Source: Perca fluviatilis (lineage: Eukaryota; Chordata; Actinopteri; Perciformes; Percidae). Taken from it: a DNA stretch of 64,000 bases. The stretch is taken from NCBI RefSeq assembly GCF_010015445.1, contig NC_053126.1, forward strand, positions 10,913,778 to 10,977,777, given 5' to 3'. Positions 14,435-27,237 of this stretch are shown here, one piece after another. Within the stretch, counting starts at the first letter, position 1. Every line of letters starts with the position of its first letter. Under the pieces are notes generated by a model. It did no database searches, was not told where the DNA came from, and saw only the letters and a program-made list of their open reading frames with translations. A program made the translations under genes and the position numbers.

Positions 14435-14999
14435 GTAACATCCACACGTTAGCCTGATCTGGTTGGCACAGTAGGCTATTCGGTCTGCTTTCTGGACAAC
14501 TCGGGGTTTCCAGAGAGAACAGAGTCTCCATATAGGCTGGGAAAACTCGACCCCCTACATGGTGGGCACTTTTCATCTTTCTAAAACTGCTTTTCCATGT
14601 GTCCTCCATAAATTATTGTATAAACACAGATATTTGTGCGTTAAAATACATGGAGTTGCAGCCTGGGCGGGACATCGTCCCGACATAGACATTATGCCAT
14701 TACAGCCTGTTTTCCTTTCCATGTAAACAAGCATGCAATATGAAAGTCTGGGATTGTGGAGAACACTGAATAAGCATGTAGTCGAACCTTTATGGACGCT
14801 AATGAAGTTTACTTTGGACCATCAAAACTCGTTTGTCGCCTGTAACTCCCTGATAAAAGGAAATAACAGGAAGATATTTGGCGGATAGAAGGAGGTTAAC
14901 ACGCTCTATGTTTTGACCTAAGGAAGTCTGTCTATCATCATTGCACTCGGAGAAAACTGGAATGTTTCATCGTCCCGGCTCTCCCTATATGATTAGGCT

Positions 15000-16620
15000 A
15001 CTATTTTAATAATGTAGGCTATTTATGGTTTACAGACATATAAGATACTGTGTGAAAACTATGTTACTGGTTACCACTGGTGATACCACAGGTGACAGTG
15101 CGCTAATGGTTAAACTACGATTGTAACCATGGATGTATTAACATTATAACAGATTTAGTGACACGACATCTATCCGGATGTTTGTCCTTGCTGGGGTGGT
15201 TGCTAGAGCAACAGTGACACATGGCCGTCATCAGCCTCAGCCAGCTGCGTCAGAGGAGGAGACGGCGGTTCAACTGGCGACTTCCTGTTTGAGAAAGCAG
15301 CGCGAGGTAGATGTAAAAGTCACCCTTTTATCACTCATGTTCTACTTCTCTCGTCCATTTAATGCAGTTCTTTACCCGCCTTCTATACGTTTATTGCTCT
15401 ATTGTTTCTCTTCTTTATCTCAATGTTTGTCTTTCTGTCTCGCCCAGCCCCTCCTCACTCTGCAAATGTCTTCCCCCCCCCTCCCCTCCCTCTTTACACC
15501 CACGCACTTCCACTCCCTCACCTGCCGCACCTTGCTCAGGTTGGCCAATAGGCTTCAGAGGTGGGAGTTCCTGTGGCAACATAACAGGTAAACAGAGGTG
15601 GAGATAAGGAGCCAGGACTAGAATACATATATGCCATGTGGGGGGGCATAAATTTGTGGTTTACTGTTGAATTTGAGCATATTAAGAGAATATTAACTGT
15701 AGAAATATAGATTACATTTATGTTTACCCAAAAAACGCTGTTTGCACTGTGCAGCCCGTGAGGCAAATCCCATGACAAACAAGTCTGAAAAGTGCACATT
15801 AAGCTAATTCCTGTGAGCATATAACTGAAGGTGATTCAGACAAATACATCCACATTTTTATCAGCACTTCTCTTCTGCTGTCTGGAATATGGTGGCTGGA
15901 CATTATGAGGACACTGTTCAGAGACTTCAGTTAAAAAACAAACCTGAAACAACAAAAAGTAGCAGGGAAAAACAACAGGATTTTGAAAAGTGAGGGCACG
16001 TCCCCACCTATCCCCAGGGGAAATAATGCCCTTGCATACACACTTTTAAATTGATATATATGCAAATGTGCACAAATCTATCCACTGTGTATTTCCTTTC
16101 TTTTCCCAGCCCTACTCACAGATCCACCCCACCCTGCAGCTGTGAAGCAGGTCAACTCTCCCTCTGTCTTTTCCTTCTTCTTTCTCCCTCTTTGGTTCTC
16201 TCTCCATAAAAAAAAAAGCTCCCAATCTGGCCGGGAGACGACATAATTGCCATTATGACTGCTGTGGCCCTACACATCACACAGTGTAGTGATTGTTCCG
16301 CAGAAGGAGGAGGGGGGAAACACTGTCTGCTCTGTGCAGGCGCCACACAATATTATCATAGCGTGACTACAGCTCATCCACACACACACACACACACTCT
16401 ATCTCACTCTTTTCAGTCCTCTCAGTATTTCTGTTATCTTTCCATTAAGCACCGAGCAAACATAAGTCTCTATAGGGCTGAGAATCCATACACCACTGCC
16501 TTTTAAATTAATCTTTTAACTGTCAAGCCCTGGGTAAACACACACTCACACAGTGTCACCGCCAATAGGAAATGATAAAAGGACTGAATGGAAAAGCAGT
16601 TTGTACCAAGACAGAAACGC
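15000..16620. other. No supported gene; one GC-rich open patch
   Basis: A frame of 137 codons begins at 15178 on the plus strand and contains a stretch with better coding-like composition (15225-15315). It resembles no family I know, has no clear splice pair, and its C-terminal half runs through pyrimidine-rich DNA. I regard it as chance. Nothing else is recognisable. Confidence 0.45.
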
Positions 16621-16624
16621 CCAA

Positions 16625-16626
<2 letters not shown>

Positions 16627-16715
<89 letters not shown>
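16627..16715. repeat. Compound (TG)n-(AG)n microsatellite
   Basis: About 19 TG units are followed, after AATG, by about 24 AG units. Confidence 0.95.
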
Positions 16716-16718
<3 letters not shown>

Positions 16719-16829
16719 GGGGCTGAGGTTTTGGGAAAGTTGACCTTATCCCAGTTCCAATTCCACTTCTCCATCTCTGTTTCCAAAAAAGAAAAGGTCA
16801 CCATTCCAAAAAAAAAAAACAAGACACAC

Positions 16830-18050
16830 TGACACTTTAAACTCTAGGAAAAAAGTGAATATATGATATATACTTTTGACACAAAAACTACCCACATTTC
16901 CATTCCAATGTCTGCAAATATAACTGGGTTGTGAGTGTAACAGTGACTGTGTGTAAAGGATATGGGAGTAGTGATTAGCCAGAGGAAATATCCACTCCCA
17001 CAATAGCAGTCTGATGTATTGTGATGGGAAATGGCTTTAACATTGTTACTAGATTATGCGGTTGATTCTGCTGAAGAAAGCTAAAAGGGGAAGGAGCTGT
17101 GAGTCGCAGCACTAACCACACATGCAGGAGTAGTGATGCTCTTATGGGCCCCTCAGGGGATTGGAGGGGAGGATCTTACTAATAGCACTAAGGTGACTGG
17201 AGGATCTCACTAGACATCCTTTCATCTCTGAAGCAGCATTCGCCTCTCAGTGGATTGTCGTTGAGCAAGTTTGCCACCACTTGTAGGTGAATGAGATGCT
17301 TACAACTTTGTTTTTCTTTACACTTTGACAAACTCAAAGTGCAATGGAGAACACAGTGCTAAGTTCTGTCTGTTTATTAAGAAGAGAAATTTCAAAAGGT
17401 TGAAAGCTGAATCAGAGTTTACAGAAGGTCTCTCAATTACAAAACAAAACAAAGGTTATCAAATTGAAGGCTTATAAAATAGGTAAATACACTCAGTGTC
17501 CACTTTATGCGTTCTGGCATGAAGTCTACTTTTATTATGCCTATAATGTTCTGTTTTTGTTGATCGTGTCACAGAGGTGTTAAATGTGTGTACATGATAA
17601 GTTTCAGCATTGAGATCATATTTAGTGGTGGCAATGGACCAGACTGCATTATATTTACACGTTTCTAATATTATGCTCCCTTATATGTAAATAAAACCAC
17701 CTTTAACTATGGCCTCAATAATAAAAAAATATAGATGGATTCTCATCATCAAAAGCTGAACATTATAATAAAAGATAAACTTTATGGCAGAGCATTTAAA
17801 TTGCATTAGATTGTATAAGTGTAGCAAATAAAGTGGCCACTTTCTGCAGTTCAGTTGTTTCAAATGCAACTGAGGAGCTGCAAACTTTAATTCTCGAAAA
17901 ATATTAATTTGTCCTCACAGATCAGCAGTAATGTCTTATGTGCTCTGACACAGTCATGTGAAATTAAAGTGTCACATGGTGGAACCCTTGTGGCCTGCTC
18001 AAACACTACTGCACAAAGACTTTTTGTAATGGGAAGAAATTATTAATTTA
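16830..18050. other. Stretch downstream of dhps without visible gene
   Basis: AT-rich DNA with no recognisable exon. A minus-strand AATAAA (TTTATT at 18054-18059) at its right edge could serve as the dhps polyadenylation signal. Confidence 0.45.
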
Positions 18051-18206
18051 TGATTTATTAAGTTATACAGGCACATCTTCCATCCTGTAACAGTGACAAG
18101 AAGGTAGATACTGAGAAGCAATAAGGTAATATACAAGTGATGTGGCATGCCACAACTAAACTTAAATATAAATCAAAACTCTTAAATAACATTCCCTCAT
18201 GAGTGT

Positions 18207-18323
<117 letters not shown>

Positions 18324-18659
18324 CTAAAACCTGATGTCTCTTTGGTACATGCAATAGCTATGCTACATGCTATTTCAGCTATCTGAATAGAAAGGGACTG
18401 TACTTGTTTTAAGTAAACATTTTCATTCATAAGCATTAAGACAGGAAACCCCCACCACTAACTCCCAGTATATAAGGTTTTCAATTGCAGCATTGTATGT
18501 AATGCTGCTTCTTAAAGTTGCCAATCCTTAACCATGTATTTTCAACAGAAATGTTTAAAAGATCAAACTGATATCTGCAATGCAATTAGTCCAACAAGGG
18601 AAGATCCAAAGGAAGAAAGCTGGTCGTTTCTAACAGAGCACTGAAGGGGGGGCGACCAT

Positions 18660-21600
18660 TTAATCTGTATTCTTGCCAGCAGTCAGCTTGTCGGCGTGGA
18701 GAGCGAAGGTCTCGGCAACAATCAGAGGGAAGACTAAAGAGGCATCTGCATACACCTGGGAACAAAGAACGGAGCAGTGTATCACTTTTCTGTAAGGTTA
18801 TATTTGTGGTGTGTTACACACTTACTACGCTAAACTGATTCCAGTCCCTGCCTTTTATATTTATGTGTTGTTGCTTTGATGCCACACTGCACCCTTGGAT
18901 TGTACACTGTGCAGACACTGCCACCTTGAGGCCAAAGGTGTTAGAAACATAATTTTTCCTGCTTCCAGAGTCCAATTCTGATGTGTGAACACATTTTCCA
19001 CCACAAATTGTATTCAAATGGAAAATGTCTCTTATTTTTTTCCTAATAGAGATAAAACTTAGATCCATAGATCCACATGGTCAGTGCCATGCAATGTATC
19101 ATAGATGCTATGCCTATTTTTAAAGGTCCCATGACATGGTGCTCTTTGGATGCTTTTATATAGACCTTATAGGTCACGTAATACTGTATCGGAAGTCACT
19201 TTCAAAAATTCAGCCTTGGTGCAGAATTACAGCCACTAGAGCCAGTCCCACAATGAGCTTTCCTTAGGATGTGCCATTTCTGTGTCTGTAGCTATTGAGG
19301 AGGAGAGGGGGGGGGGCAAGGTGGAGGGTGGGCATGTTGCCTTGACCAACTGCCACTTTGCTCATTTGAAAGCCATGATGTCTCTCTCTCATGGGTGGGC
19401 CAAATTCTCTGGGCGGGCAAAGCAGAGAAAGGGGAGGTAACCTTGCTCCTTATGACCTCATAAGGACAAGATTCCAGATCGGCCCATCTGAGCTTTCATT
19501 TTCTCAAAAGGCAGAGCAGGATACCCAGGGCTCGGTTTACACCTATCGCCATTTCTAGCCACTGGGGGACCATAAGCAGGCTGGGCGAACGCATATTAAT
19601 GTTAAAAAACCTCATAAAGTGAAATTCCCATGTCATGGGACATTTAAAGTGTGTTATATGAACATCTACTGACATATAACCTAATTTCAGGAGCAGATCT
19701 GTTGTTTAGTAAGATTTCTTTTCAAATCTCTCACACTGGCATAATGCTGCCTCAGTGTCACAGCATGTTTGATGAGATTAGATGAGAATTTTTTCAACTT
19801 TTTATCAACAGTTAGTGTCAGGATGCTTTGACACCTGAGCTGGAGGGCGTTTTGTCGGATAGTCCGGGTCATTTGGGGTGATGTGAAAGCTCATTTGAAC
19901 TCTGGTGTGAACCAAACTCTGGGCCGCTTGAAAACGGGGGTCTTGGTTCGCTTCCAAGTGCACTAGAGTTCGGTTCACATTAGGTGAGAACGCGATCCGA
20001 ATCAAATATAGGAAGCGAACCAAAAAACTGTTAATTTACTAGCCTGCGATTTAAATTAATTCAACCCTGCACCCAATTTATGGACTTGTATATGATTTAC
20101 CAAATGATAACTTTCAAATCCATAACTTAAGGCCATACATCGCTCGTCGTCTGTGTAACACATCATCTCTCTCTCTCTCTCTCTCATCAGGGCCTGCCCT
20201 CTCCTTTTTCGCCGTCTTCTCAGCTGCTCACATTGTCGCCTTCTTCGAAAATATTAGAAACACCAAAAAAACAACATAAAACCCATAAATTTGGTGTTGG
20301 CTCCATTATTTCTGAGAGCAGGAAGTGTCGATGAGCTTCACATGACCGTTTCCAAAGCGTGACATTTGTTTACAATGTTTAGGTGAGCTTGACAATTGTG
20401 CAGTTTGAACGCTAACCAGACCAAATGAAAAATGCAACAATGTTGCAACTTCACCCCCGAATCACACCGAGTCTACAGAACTTGTGTGAAAGCAACCTTT
20501 AATGTTTGGTGTCAGCCAATCACCATTAAAGAGCAAGAATAGTCCACGTTTTAAACAGTTCAGGTGCATTATCTAGAGACTGCCAAAAGGCAACTGGGAA
20601 ATATATGTAATAACTAACTGAAGCAGAAGAAGGGAAGACTTCTAAGAAAAGAGTATCTGAGGATATAATTGTAATAAATGAAACATAATGTTGACATTAG
20701 TCTTGGTCTGGTCAAGGCTAATATTGGTGGTATAAATGTCAGTACCTTCACAGGTGTGGCATCTGTTTTTATCTTGCCCCAGGATATAGCCTCATCAGGT
20801 CTGGCCCCAGAATCAGAGCCATCGAACTCCTGACCCGTGTTCACAAACACCGCATGCTCAGCTCCATTCCTCTGGAAGGAGACAGAAGAGAGACAGCGTG
20901 TCAGAAGATGAACAGGTTTTGCACGTTGATGATGAAAAAGGTTTTGAGGAGGTTTGCTTTGCTGACTACATTTGCCTATGGAATTTGCCAGTGGCTGTAC
21001 TGTATGGCAGGTAGTTGGCATCCATGTATAATCAAAGATTACTATCCATGTGTAAATATAGAGTGGACAACAATATTTTTCTTAACTTTGTCATAGATTT
21101 GCACAATTTCACTCAAAATGTTCATGGCCGTGGCCGGGTTGGTTCAGTGGTAGAGCAGGCGCACATATACTGAGAGGTTTATGCCTCGACGCAGAGGTCC
21201 AGGGTTCAAATCCGACCTGTGACAATTGCCTGCATGTCTTCCCCCTCTCTCTCCCCTATCTCACCTAGCTGTCCTGTCAAAAATAAAGGTGGAAAAAGCC
21301 CAAAATAATCTTTAAAAAAAGAAAAATGTTCATGGCCAACAGTCATTTACTAATGTAAAAGTAGCATTAGTGCTCTATAGACATACTCCATTACAAGTAA
21401 AAGTCCTGCATTGGAAAAAGTCACTTAACTACATTAGTGCAAAATGTGCTTAAATTATCAAAAGTAAAAGTACTCATAATTATTTAATTTTTTTTAATAG
21501 CTGGAAGAGAATAATATTTTAACTATTTTATATAGCTGCTGTTTGGTAGTTTAATCTATAACAATGATGATCCTATTTTATAAGCTCATGATATTATTTG

Positions 21601-24600
21601 CATGTAAAATCTTAAATGTGGAAAGTAACTTGTAACTAAAGCTGGTAAATCAATGTAGTGGAGTAAAATATTTCCCTCTGAATTGTAGTGGAATAGAAAT
21701 ACGAAGGCGCATGAAATGGAAATACTCAAATAAAGGACCTCAAAATTGCACAGTATTTGATTAAATGCACAGTTACATCCTGCAAAAAATTCAATTTATA
21801 TGCAGAATTGTTTGTAAAAACTGATGTGAAGTCATGTAGTAGAGTACTAAAGTAAGAAATAAACATGTTATGTGGAAATAAACATGAAGTTAGTTACCAT
21901 AAGATTAGCATTGCATATGTGGTGTTTGACCAGCCCTCCTCCCAGGATGATCATTCCCGTCCTTTTGGCAAACACCGCCTGGCTGTTCAATCTGCGAATA
22001 TCTGAAATAGAGTCCACATTCCTGACATGATCAACAGATAACACTGAGACAGCTACAGTGATCCTGTTCTCTAGCAGTAATGTTGTTTTTACCTTCCACT
22101 ATGTCCAAAACTAGGCCAGGGTTCTTAAAAGAGTGGAAGTAGAGCATGTCACCCAGAGAGCCGTCTGTCAGAGCAGGACTGAACACTGGAATGTTATTCT
22201 GAAACAGAATATAATACGGCATTAGAGCCCGACCGATATTATCAGCTGATATTAGGCATTTTCCAAACTATCGGTGTCGGCATTTATAATGACCGATAAA
22301 TGAATATTTAAAAAATAAAATAAAAACGGACAAAACACCCTTCAACCATTTTATGAGTGTTGGGATTGCATAGTTTGTCCACCAGTGGGCACTCTACAAC
22401 GTCCCTGTTGGCAACACTGTGTTTAACCCTTTAAGTTTCATATCTTAAAGTAAAGTTATACATTTTATTTATCAGAACTTTAATATATTTTGATGTTCTT
22501 CGGTGACAATAAAACAAACAAGTTTATTTTTAAACTGCATTATCATATTATTTTAGTGAGGACTCATAAATAACTACAAATAACTAATGTTAGGGAAATC
22601 TATTTATGTTTTGTTACGCGTTTCTGGATTAAAAAATATATATATATATATATATATTGGCCGATATATTGGTTTTTTAAATCACCAAATATTTGTATCG
22701 ATATCGGCCTTAAAAATCCTTTATCGGTCGGGCTCTATACGGCATATTTAATGACTTATGTATAGACAAAAACACACTGTACGTACAAATTATACAGAGT
22801 TAGTAAGGCTGGGAAGCAGGGTGAAGTGAGTAAAAAAGCAGAATCAAAGCAAGTTCACTCATCAGTTTCAAAACGTTTTTTTTAGTCCACTGATGTCACG
22901 ACTGCTAACAAGCTTACCAACCACTCTACAAAGACACAGGAACCACAATTAATTCATAATCCATATATATTGGATAACATTTTTGAAGTAACAACTTGCT
23001 ATGGTTGGCACATTTATTTTATACTTATAGCTGTATTGTCAGAATTTCAAGCAATTTGATTTTGTGTCTTGAATGGTTTAGCTTTTCTTGACTTTTTGGT
23101 TACCTTATGATGTAATACATTACCAATATAAAGCAGGACTCACCTTGTACGCCCAGTAGTAGACAGAGTCTGTATTATTGATCTCCTTGCCAAGCCGATG
23201 GATCATTTTGGAGGGAGTCCAACGGGTGCCCTGAAATAATAAAGGTCAAATATTACATAATGTAGACAATATTATAAAACGAGAGTTTGGAACATCCTGA
23301 CTGCACAACTGTGTTTTATGAGAGGATATCAGACTAAAGCCCAGTTCAAACCAAAGATTCGTGACGAGACAAAACGGTTTGAGAACATCGCAGGGAAAGG
23401 TTGCAGCGGTCTGAACTGGCCCGTCTCAGCACAACTTTAGCCAGCTGACGGCGTCGCCTGCGACTCAGCTGGTCAAGTCCCCAGTGGCTGGTTTTAGAAC
23501 ATGCGAGACGTCACCTGTTTTAACAGCCAATAGCAGAAGTACGCTTGTAAACTACAGAAATTGCGCATTGGTGTGAACTGGCGGGTTTTAGGAGGTTGCA
23601 GACCGGCGCGTCACATGTAGTTGCAAGTTTCAACTCATCACGAACCTTTGGCCTGAACTGGGCTTAAGAAGTACTGCTATTTCATACAACTGTGCTGGGT
23701 GCAATAGACAAAACAATACGCTAATAAGAGAGACCCACTTCTGTGTTCTGCTCCAACAGCATCTGGTCCAGGATGGGCATCAGCCAGTCTTCAAACTTAC
23801 AGTAGTTGTCGTTGGGCACCAACAGATTCCCTAACCTACATCCAGCAAGGACAGAGGAGGAGGGAGAGATGAAGGGGATGAACAGGGACCAGACATAAAC
23901 AAACAAGTTAGTGAATCTGATATATAGGCTAGGACTTCTAAAGATGACCTGCCTGCCAAAACCCTGCATCATGTCCTTTATCATTATGAGTATACAGCAC
24001 ACCTATTATATATTTTTTCGATTGTTCATGCATGCGGCCATGTAGGGCAAAAGGCGCTGCACCCAGCGTCTTTCTTCTGAGCGCTCTGCCTTTTTCAGCG
24101 CGGCCACTCTGACACTTCTAGTTGAAAATCTCTGAATTGTTTAGAAAAGCGCTGGTGTTGTTACTGTTGCTCCTTTGACAGAAAAGCCCATTTGTGGGAG
24201 CAAATCGGCGGGACATTGAATGTTGCTGGTGAGTGTTGTGCTTTTATCAGCGTGTACGCGAGTATGTTTGTTGTTAGCTGTGTAGTCAGGTAGGGCTGGG
24301 CGATATGGAGAAAATCAAATATCACGATATTTTTGACCAAATACTTCGATATCAATATTGCAAAGCTATTGTAGGGTTGACAATTATTGCTTTCCCAAAA
24401 TATTTACACAATGAGATTTGTGATAAATAATCATCAGTAATGTGGATATAATGACTAAGTGGATAAAGGCAAATAATAGAACAGCTAGAACAGTCCAGTA
24501 GGTTCAGAAAATGACATCACTTTACTTAAATGCAGCTCGTATGGTGCAAAGGACCCTACGGTGAAATTACTCCGAACCATCCCTTTAAGCCATTTACAAT

Positions 24601-26527
24601 TTTACGATATCCAAAATCTAAGACAATATCTAGTCACATATCACGATATCGATATAAAATCAATATATTGCCCAGCCCTATAGTCAGGCCTCTGTTACCG
24701 TAGCTTTAGTTTAGCTACCTAGCTAACGTTAATGTCGTTGTCATAGACAACAAAACCCTACGAGCGGCGCTTCAAAGCGCTGGGATGAAGCACTCCCCAG
24801 CACCCCCTCAGCGTTTTTCTGCCTGAGAAAACCTGGTTGCGAACCTGTTGATGCCCCTCAGGCGGAGCTCCTTGCCAGACAGGCCGAATTCTCCCAAGTA
24901 CGTGGGAGCCAGACACTTGATGAAATCCTCCTCTATGCCTCCAGCTGTGGTTACGATCACATCCACCTAACACAGAGAGACAAAACAGATTCTGAGAAAC
25001 TAGTCCCGCTGTCAAACTGGTAGGTTGTTTGAGTTTGAGTTACCTGTGATGTAACAATGACAAGTTTATGAATTTGTACCATTTTGTGCTCTACCAGGTA
25101 GCGGATGCTCTCTCTGACTCCAGAGCTGATAAGGTTGGAGGTGTAACCCAGGAAGATGGTGCAGCCAGACTTGCTGCGGTGTTCATCAGACTCTTTTCCT
25201 TCACCCTCCTCCACTGGCTCAAGACGCTTCTCTATCTGTGGGTGTGGAGTCATTAGACAACAATGGCCAACATTACAAATGATCAGAGGCAGACTGATCA
25301 TAGGCTTCTGAATCTGTATCATCGTCATTTTGACGCACATCATATGTGTATTCACGGCTCAACTTAAACGGGATCACATCATTATTTTCTCTTACCATTC
25401 ACTATCCTACATCTTTTTTTTCTCGAAATAAGTTTCCATGGTGGTCCACCAGAAGAAGAGGGCCTTTGCCTCTTTATTCCCCTATCTCTCCCCACATTTC
25501 CTGTCTCTGCACTAGTCTCGCATTGCCAGACCTTCCTCCACAGTGTTGCGAAGGAGGGTCTGGCCAGTCCACGCAGCATTCCGGGATAGAAGAAAAACGT
25601 GCTCTGGTTTATTGGCATTTCTTTAAACCAATTACAATTGTCATGGGCGGCGCTAAGCGCCATACAGAGCATAATCATAGTCCTCATAAATCAACCAACA
25701 CAAAGAAGTCCCAGGGTAACAGATATCTGGCCTAAATGAGTGAAATCTGGAGGAATTTTCGTCGGCAACGGAGCCATCCCAGAAGTGGAATGCTGTGGAT
25801 ATAGACTACCTCTGCACGGATTGCCAAAATTAAGGCCAAAAAAATAAAAATACAGTGAGGTGTATAGCGTTTTCCAGACTAACAAGTACTTTGTTTCTAG
25901 AAAGCCAACCTGCTGTTGTATTATTTGTAATTATTTAGTACTGTGAGCCCCACCAATGAAATCCCATTCACCTCCATTGTATTGGGGTAGGAAGAAAAAG
26001 GAACAAATCACAGAGACTAATATCTCAAACCCTGGGTCAATAAAAGTCAAACTATCTGCATGGCTATCAGAGGTAAATTAGAAAATGTGCTTTATGTAAG
26101 ATAACGGTAGTTACACATGAAACCGTAGTTACAAATAAAAGTAAGAAAAAAGTGTCACACACTCTGGCTCCATATGCATTACTCTAGTTTATTTAGATGA
26201 CGTCTCGGCCCTCAGGCCTGTGTGTGACACTTACTTTCAAGTTTACTTCCAAGTGATCAGCACCTCACGACAACCCTTTGTGTTTGTTACTTTTCTACAT
26301 TATAACCTTCGTTACACATCCATTCCTCTCACCATGAGGTTGATCTCCTGGATGGCCAGGGCCATGCTGCTGGCCTGAAAGCCCGTGCTGATGTAGGACT
26401 TCAGCACTGCGTGGAGATCCACCCCCTGGTTGAAGTCGTAGCCTCTGATCTTTTGCATGTCAATTGGGAGGTCGCAACTGGGTTTAAGGACGGCCTCCAT
26501 GGCAACAGAAGGAGCATGGTCTGCCAT
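18660..26527 (-). CDS. dhps: Deoxyhypusine synthase, nine coding exons
   Basis: The enzyme transfers the aminobutyl group of spermidine to one lysine of eIF5A, NAD-dependently, in the cytosol; this is the first step of hypusine formation. Coding exons, 5' to 3': 26333-26527, 25080-25235, 24845-24966, 23739-23835, 23144-23230, 22093-22198, 21898-22001, 20746-20871, 18660-18755. All junctions are GT-AG and phases join to 362 residues (human about 369). Recognisable motifs are [10 protein letters not shown] near the start, [69 protein letters not shown] and DEAISWGKI. The last holds the family's catalytic lysine, here residue 322. The ATG lies five bases after a TTTTTGCAG acceptor, so a 5' UTR exon exists upstream. 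No residue expected in the family appears missing. Introns carry several MITEs and a SINE. Confidence 0.97.
19120..19648. mobile_element. MITE-like element with GTCCCATGACATGG inverted ends
   Basis: The left end TAAAGGTCCCATGACATGG and the right end CCATGTCATGGGACATTTAAA are inverted copies with one mismatch over about 20 bases. The interior is GC-mixed with no frame. From memory this family is very common in teleost genomes. It sits in the last dhps intron. Confidence 0.75.
19800..20510. repeat. Dispersed repeat with TGTGAACC/GGTTCGC motifs
   Basis: The segment contains short inverted motifs (GTGTGAACCAAAC, TTCGGTTCACATTAGG, GAAGCGAACC) and a (CT)n run near 20168-20187. The composition suggests an old non-autonomous DNA transposon, but I cannot define its ends. 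It lies in the last dhps intron. Confidence 0.35.
21130..21322 (+). mobile_element. tRNA-derived SINE with 15-bp target-site duplication
   Basis: A tRNA-like head contains GGTTCAGTGGTAGAGCAGG (A-box region) and GGTTCAAATCC (B box). The body includes GCATGTCTTCCCCC and AAAATAAAGGTGG, then an A-rich tail. AAAATGTTCATGGCC is repeated exactly at 21115-21129 and 21323-21337. It belongs to the same family as the minus-strand copy at 2378-2580 and lies in dhps intron 7. Confidence 0.87.
22223..22737. mobile_element. hAT-type MITE with 8-bp duplication
   Basis: Terminal inverted repeats TAGAGCCCGACCGATA and TATCGGTCGGGCTCTA match perfectly over 16 bases. The flanking octamer TACGGCAT occurs at 22215-22222 and 22738-22745. 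An 8-bp duplication is characteristic of hAT transposition. The 515-bp interior is AT-rich without a transposase frame, so it needed a transposase in trans. It sits in dhps intron 5. Confidence 0.92.
23338..23664. mobile_element. Harbinger-type MITE with TAA duplication
   Basis: The ends AGCCCAGTTCAAACCAAAG and CTTTGGCCTGAACTGGGCT are inverted with few mismatches, and TAA flanks both sides (23335-23337 and 23665-23667). A 3-bp TWA duplication fits PIF/Harbinger elements. It is 327 bp with no frame and lies in dhps intron 4. Confidence 0.75.
24291..24680. mobile_element. hAT-type MITE with 8-bp duplication
   Basis: The ends TAGGGCTGGGCGATAT and ATATTGCCCAGCCCTA are inverted with one mismatch. 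The octamer TAGTCAGG flanks exactly, at 24283-24290 and 24681-24688. The AT-rich interior contains a fragment (about 24541-24590) related to the end of the fold-back element at 63154. It sits in dhps intron 3. Confidence 0.9.
25512..25830. repeat. Dispersed repeat with internal hairpin
   Basis: The segment starts around TCTCGCATTGCCAGACC and includes GCCAGACCTTCCTCC inverted as GGAGGGTCTGGC. From memory this sequence recurs widely in percomorph fishes, but I do not know its class. It lies in dhps intron 1. Confidence 0.5.
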
Positions 26528-26944
26528 CTTCTCTGCAAAAACAAAAAGAACATGTTAGTGATGTGGTTATCATCAAGGGGATGCCTAGTAGAGCCTAGAT
26601 CGGGTAATAATGTATGTAATCTCTCTTCAGTCTGTGGCGACTGTAGCAGCTCTGCTCTGACTGGCGTACGGAAAAACTGAGCCATGACTGAGCATGTGTC
26701 TGATGTGTAACAGCTGAGAAAAACCCTATTTTGTAAACTCTACAAAGCATTCTGAAGTACCCAGAAGGCCTCTGGGTGAGGGCGAGCTTTGACACTAAGC
26801 GATAGATAGAGAGGATTCAGAGGAAGCACACAGGGGTGTGTTCATGGGAACTGTTTTCTTGATCGATGTTTTGGTCATAATTCATAACACAACTTTAATA
26901 CACCCTCACTCTCTCAATGCATAGCTACGTTATACCGTGGCTTT

Positions 26945-27080
26945 AGAAAAACATTCAGACCCCTTCACTTTTAGTGTTTTGTGCTAGAGATTTCGGTTAA
27001 AATAGACATTTACTTTAACTTTATTTGCACGCAATAGCCCATAATGACAAAGTGAAAACACATTTTTTGCAAATGTATCA
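26945..27080. repeat. Degenerate Tc1-type transposon end fragment
   Basis: The segment contains ATTCAGACCCCTTCACTTTT and CATAATGACAAAGTGAAAAC. I recall these motifs from the ends and UTR-like parts of Tc1 elements in fish. There is no frame and it is partial. Confidence 0.4.
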
Positions 27081-27237
27081 AAAACTGGAGTCCCTTATTG
27101 AAGGCTACATTATTTAGGCTATGATACGATGTTAACTAGCAGACAAGCTAACTGTGAGCTTGTCTTGTCACTATCGACCGACTTCAATCATGATTGAACA
27201 TTTGCAGATGGAGATGAAAACATAACCTTTACCTTAC

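Larger units (their letters stand above)
13604..14991. mobile_element. Candidate non-autonomous DNA transposon with inverted ends
   Basis: The left end reads GGCTAGGAGAGCCGGGAC followed by TTGAAAC. The right end, read in reverse complement, gives ATAGGGAGAGCCGGGAC followed by ATGAAAC, so about 25 bases are imperfectly inverted. The interior holds a (CT)n tract and no transposase-like frame. I cannot define a clean target-site duplication, and the superfamily is unknown. Confidence 0.4.

Noticed and set aside
15178..15591. A 137-codon plus-strand gene
   Set aside because: No family resemblance and no splice context. Much of it runs through pyrimidine-rich DNA, so I treat it as chance.
21130..21215. 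A tRNA gene on the plus strand
   Set aside because: Same SINE family as the copy at 2378-2580. The anticodon region does not form a normal arm and the tail and duplication show retroposition.
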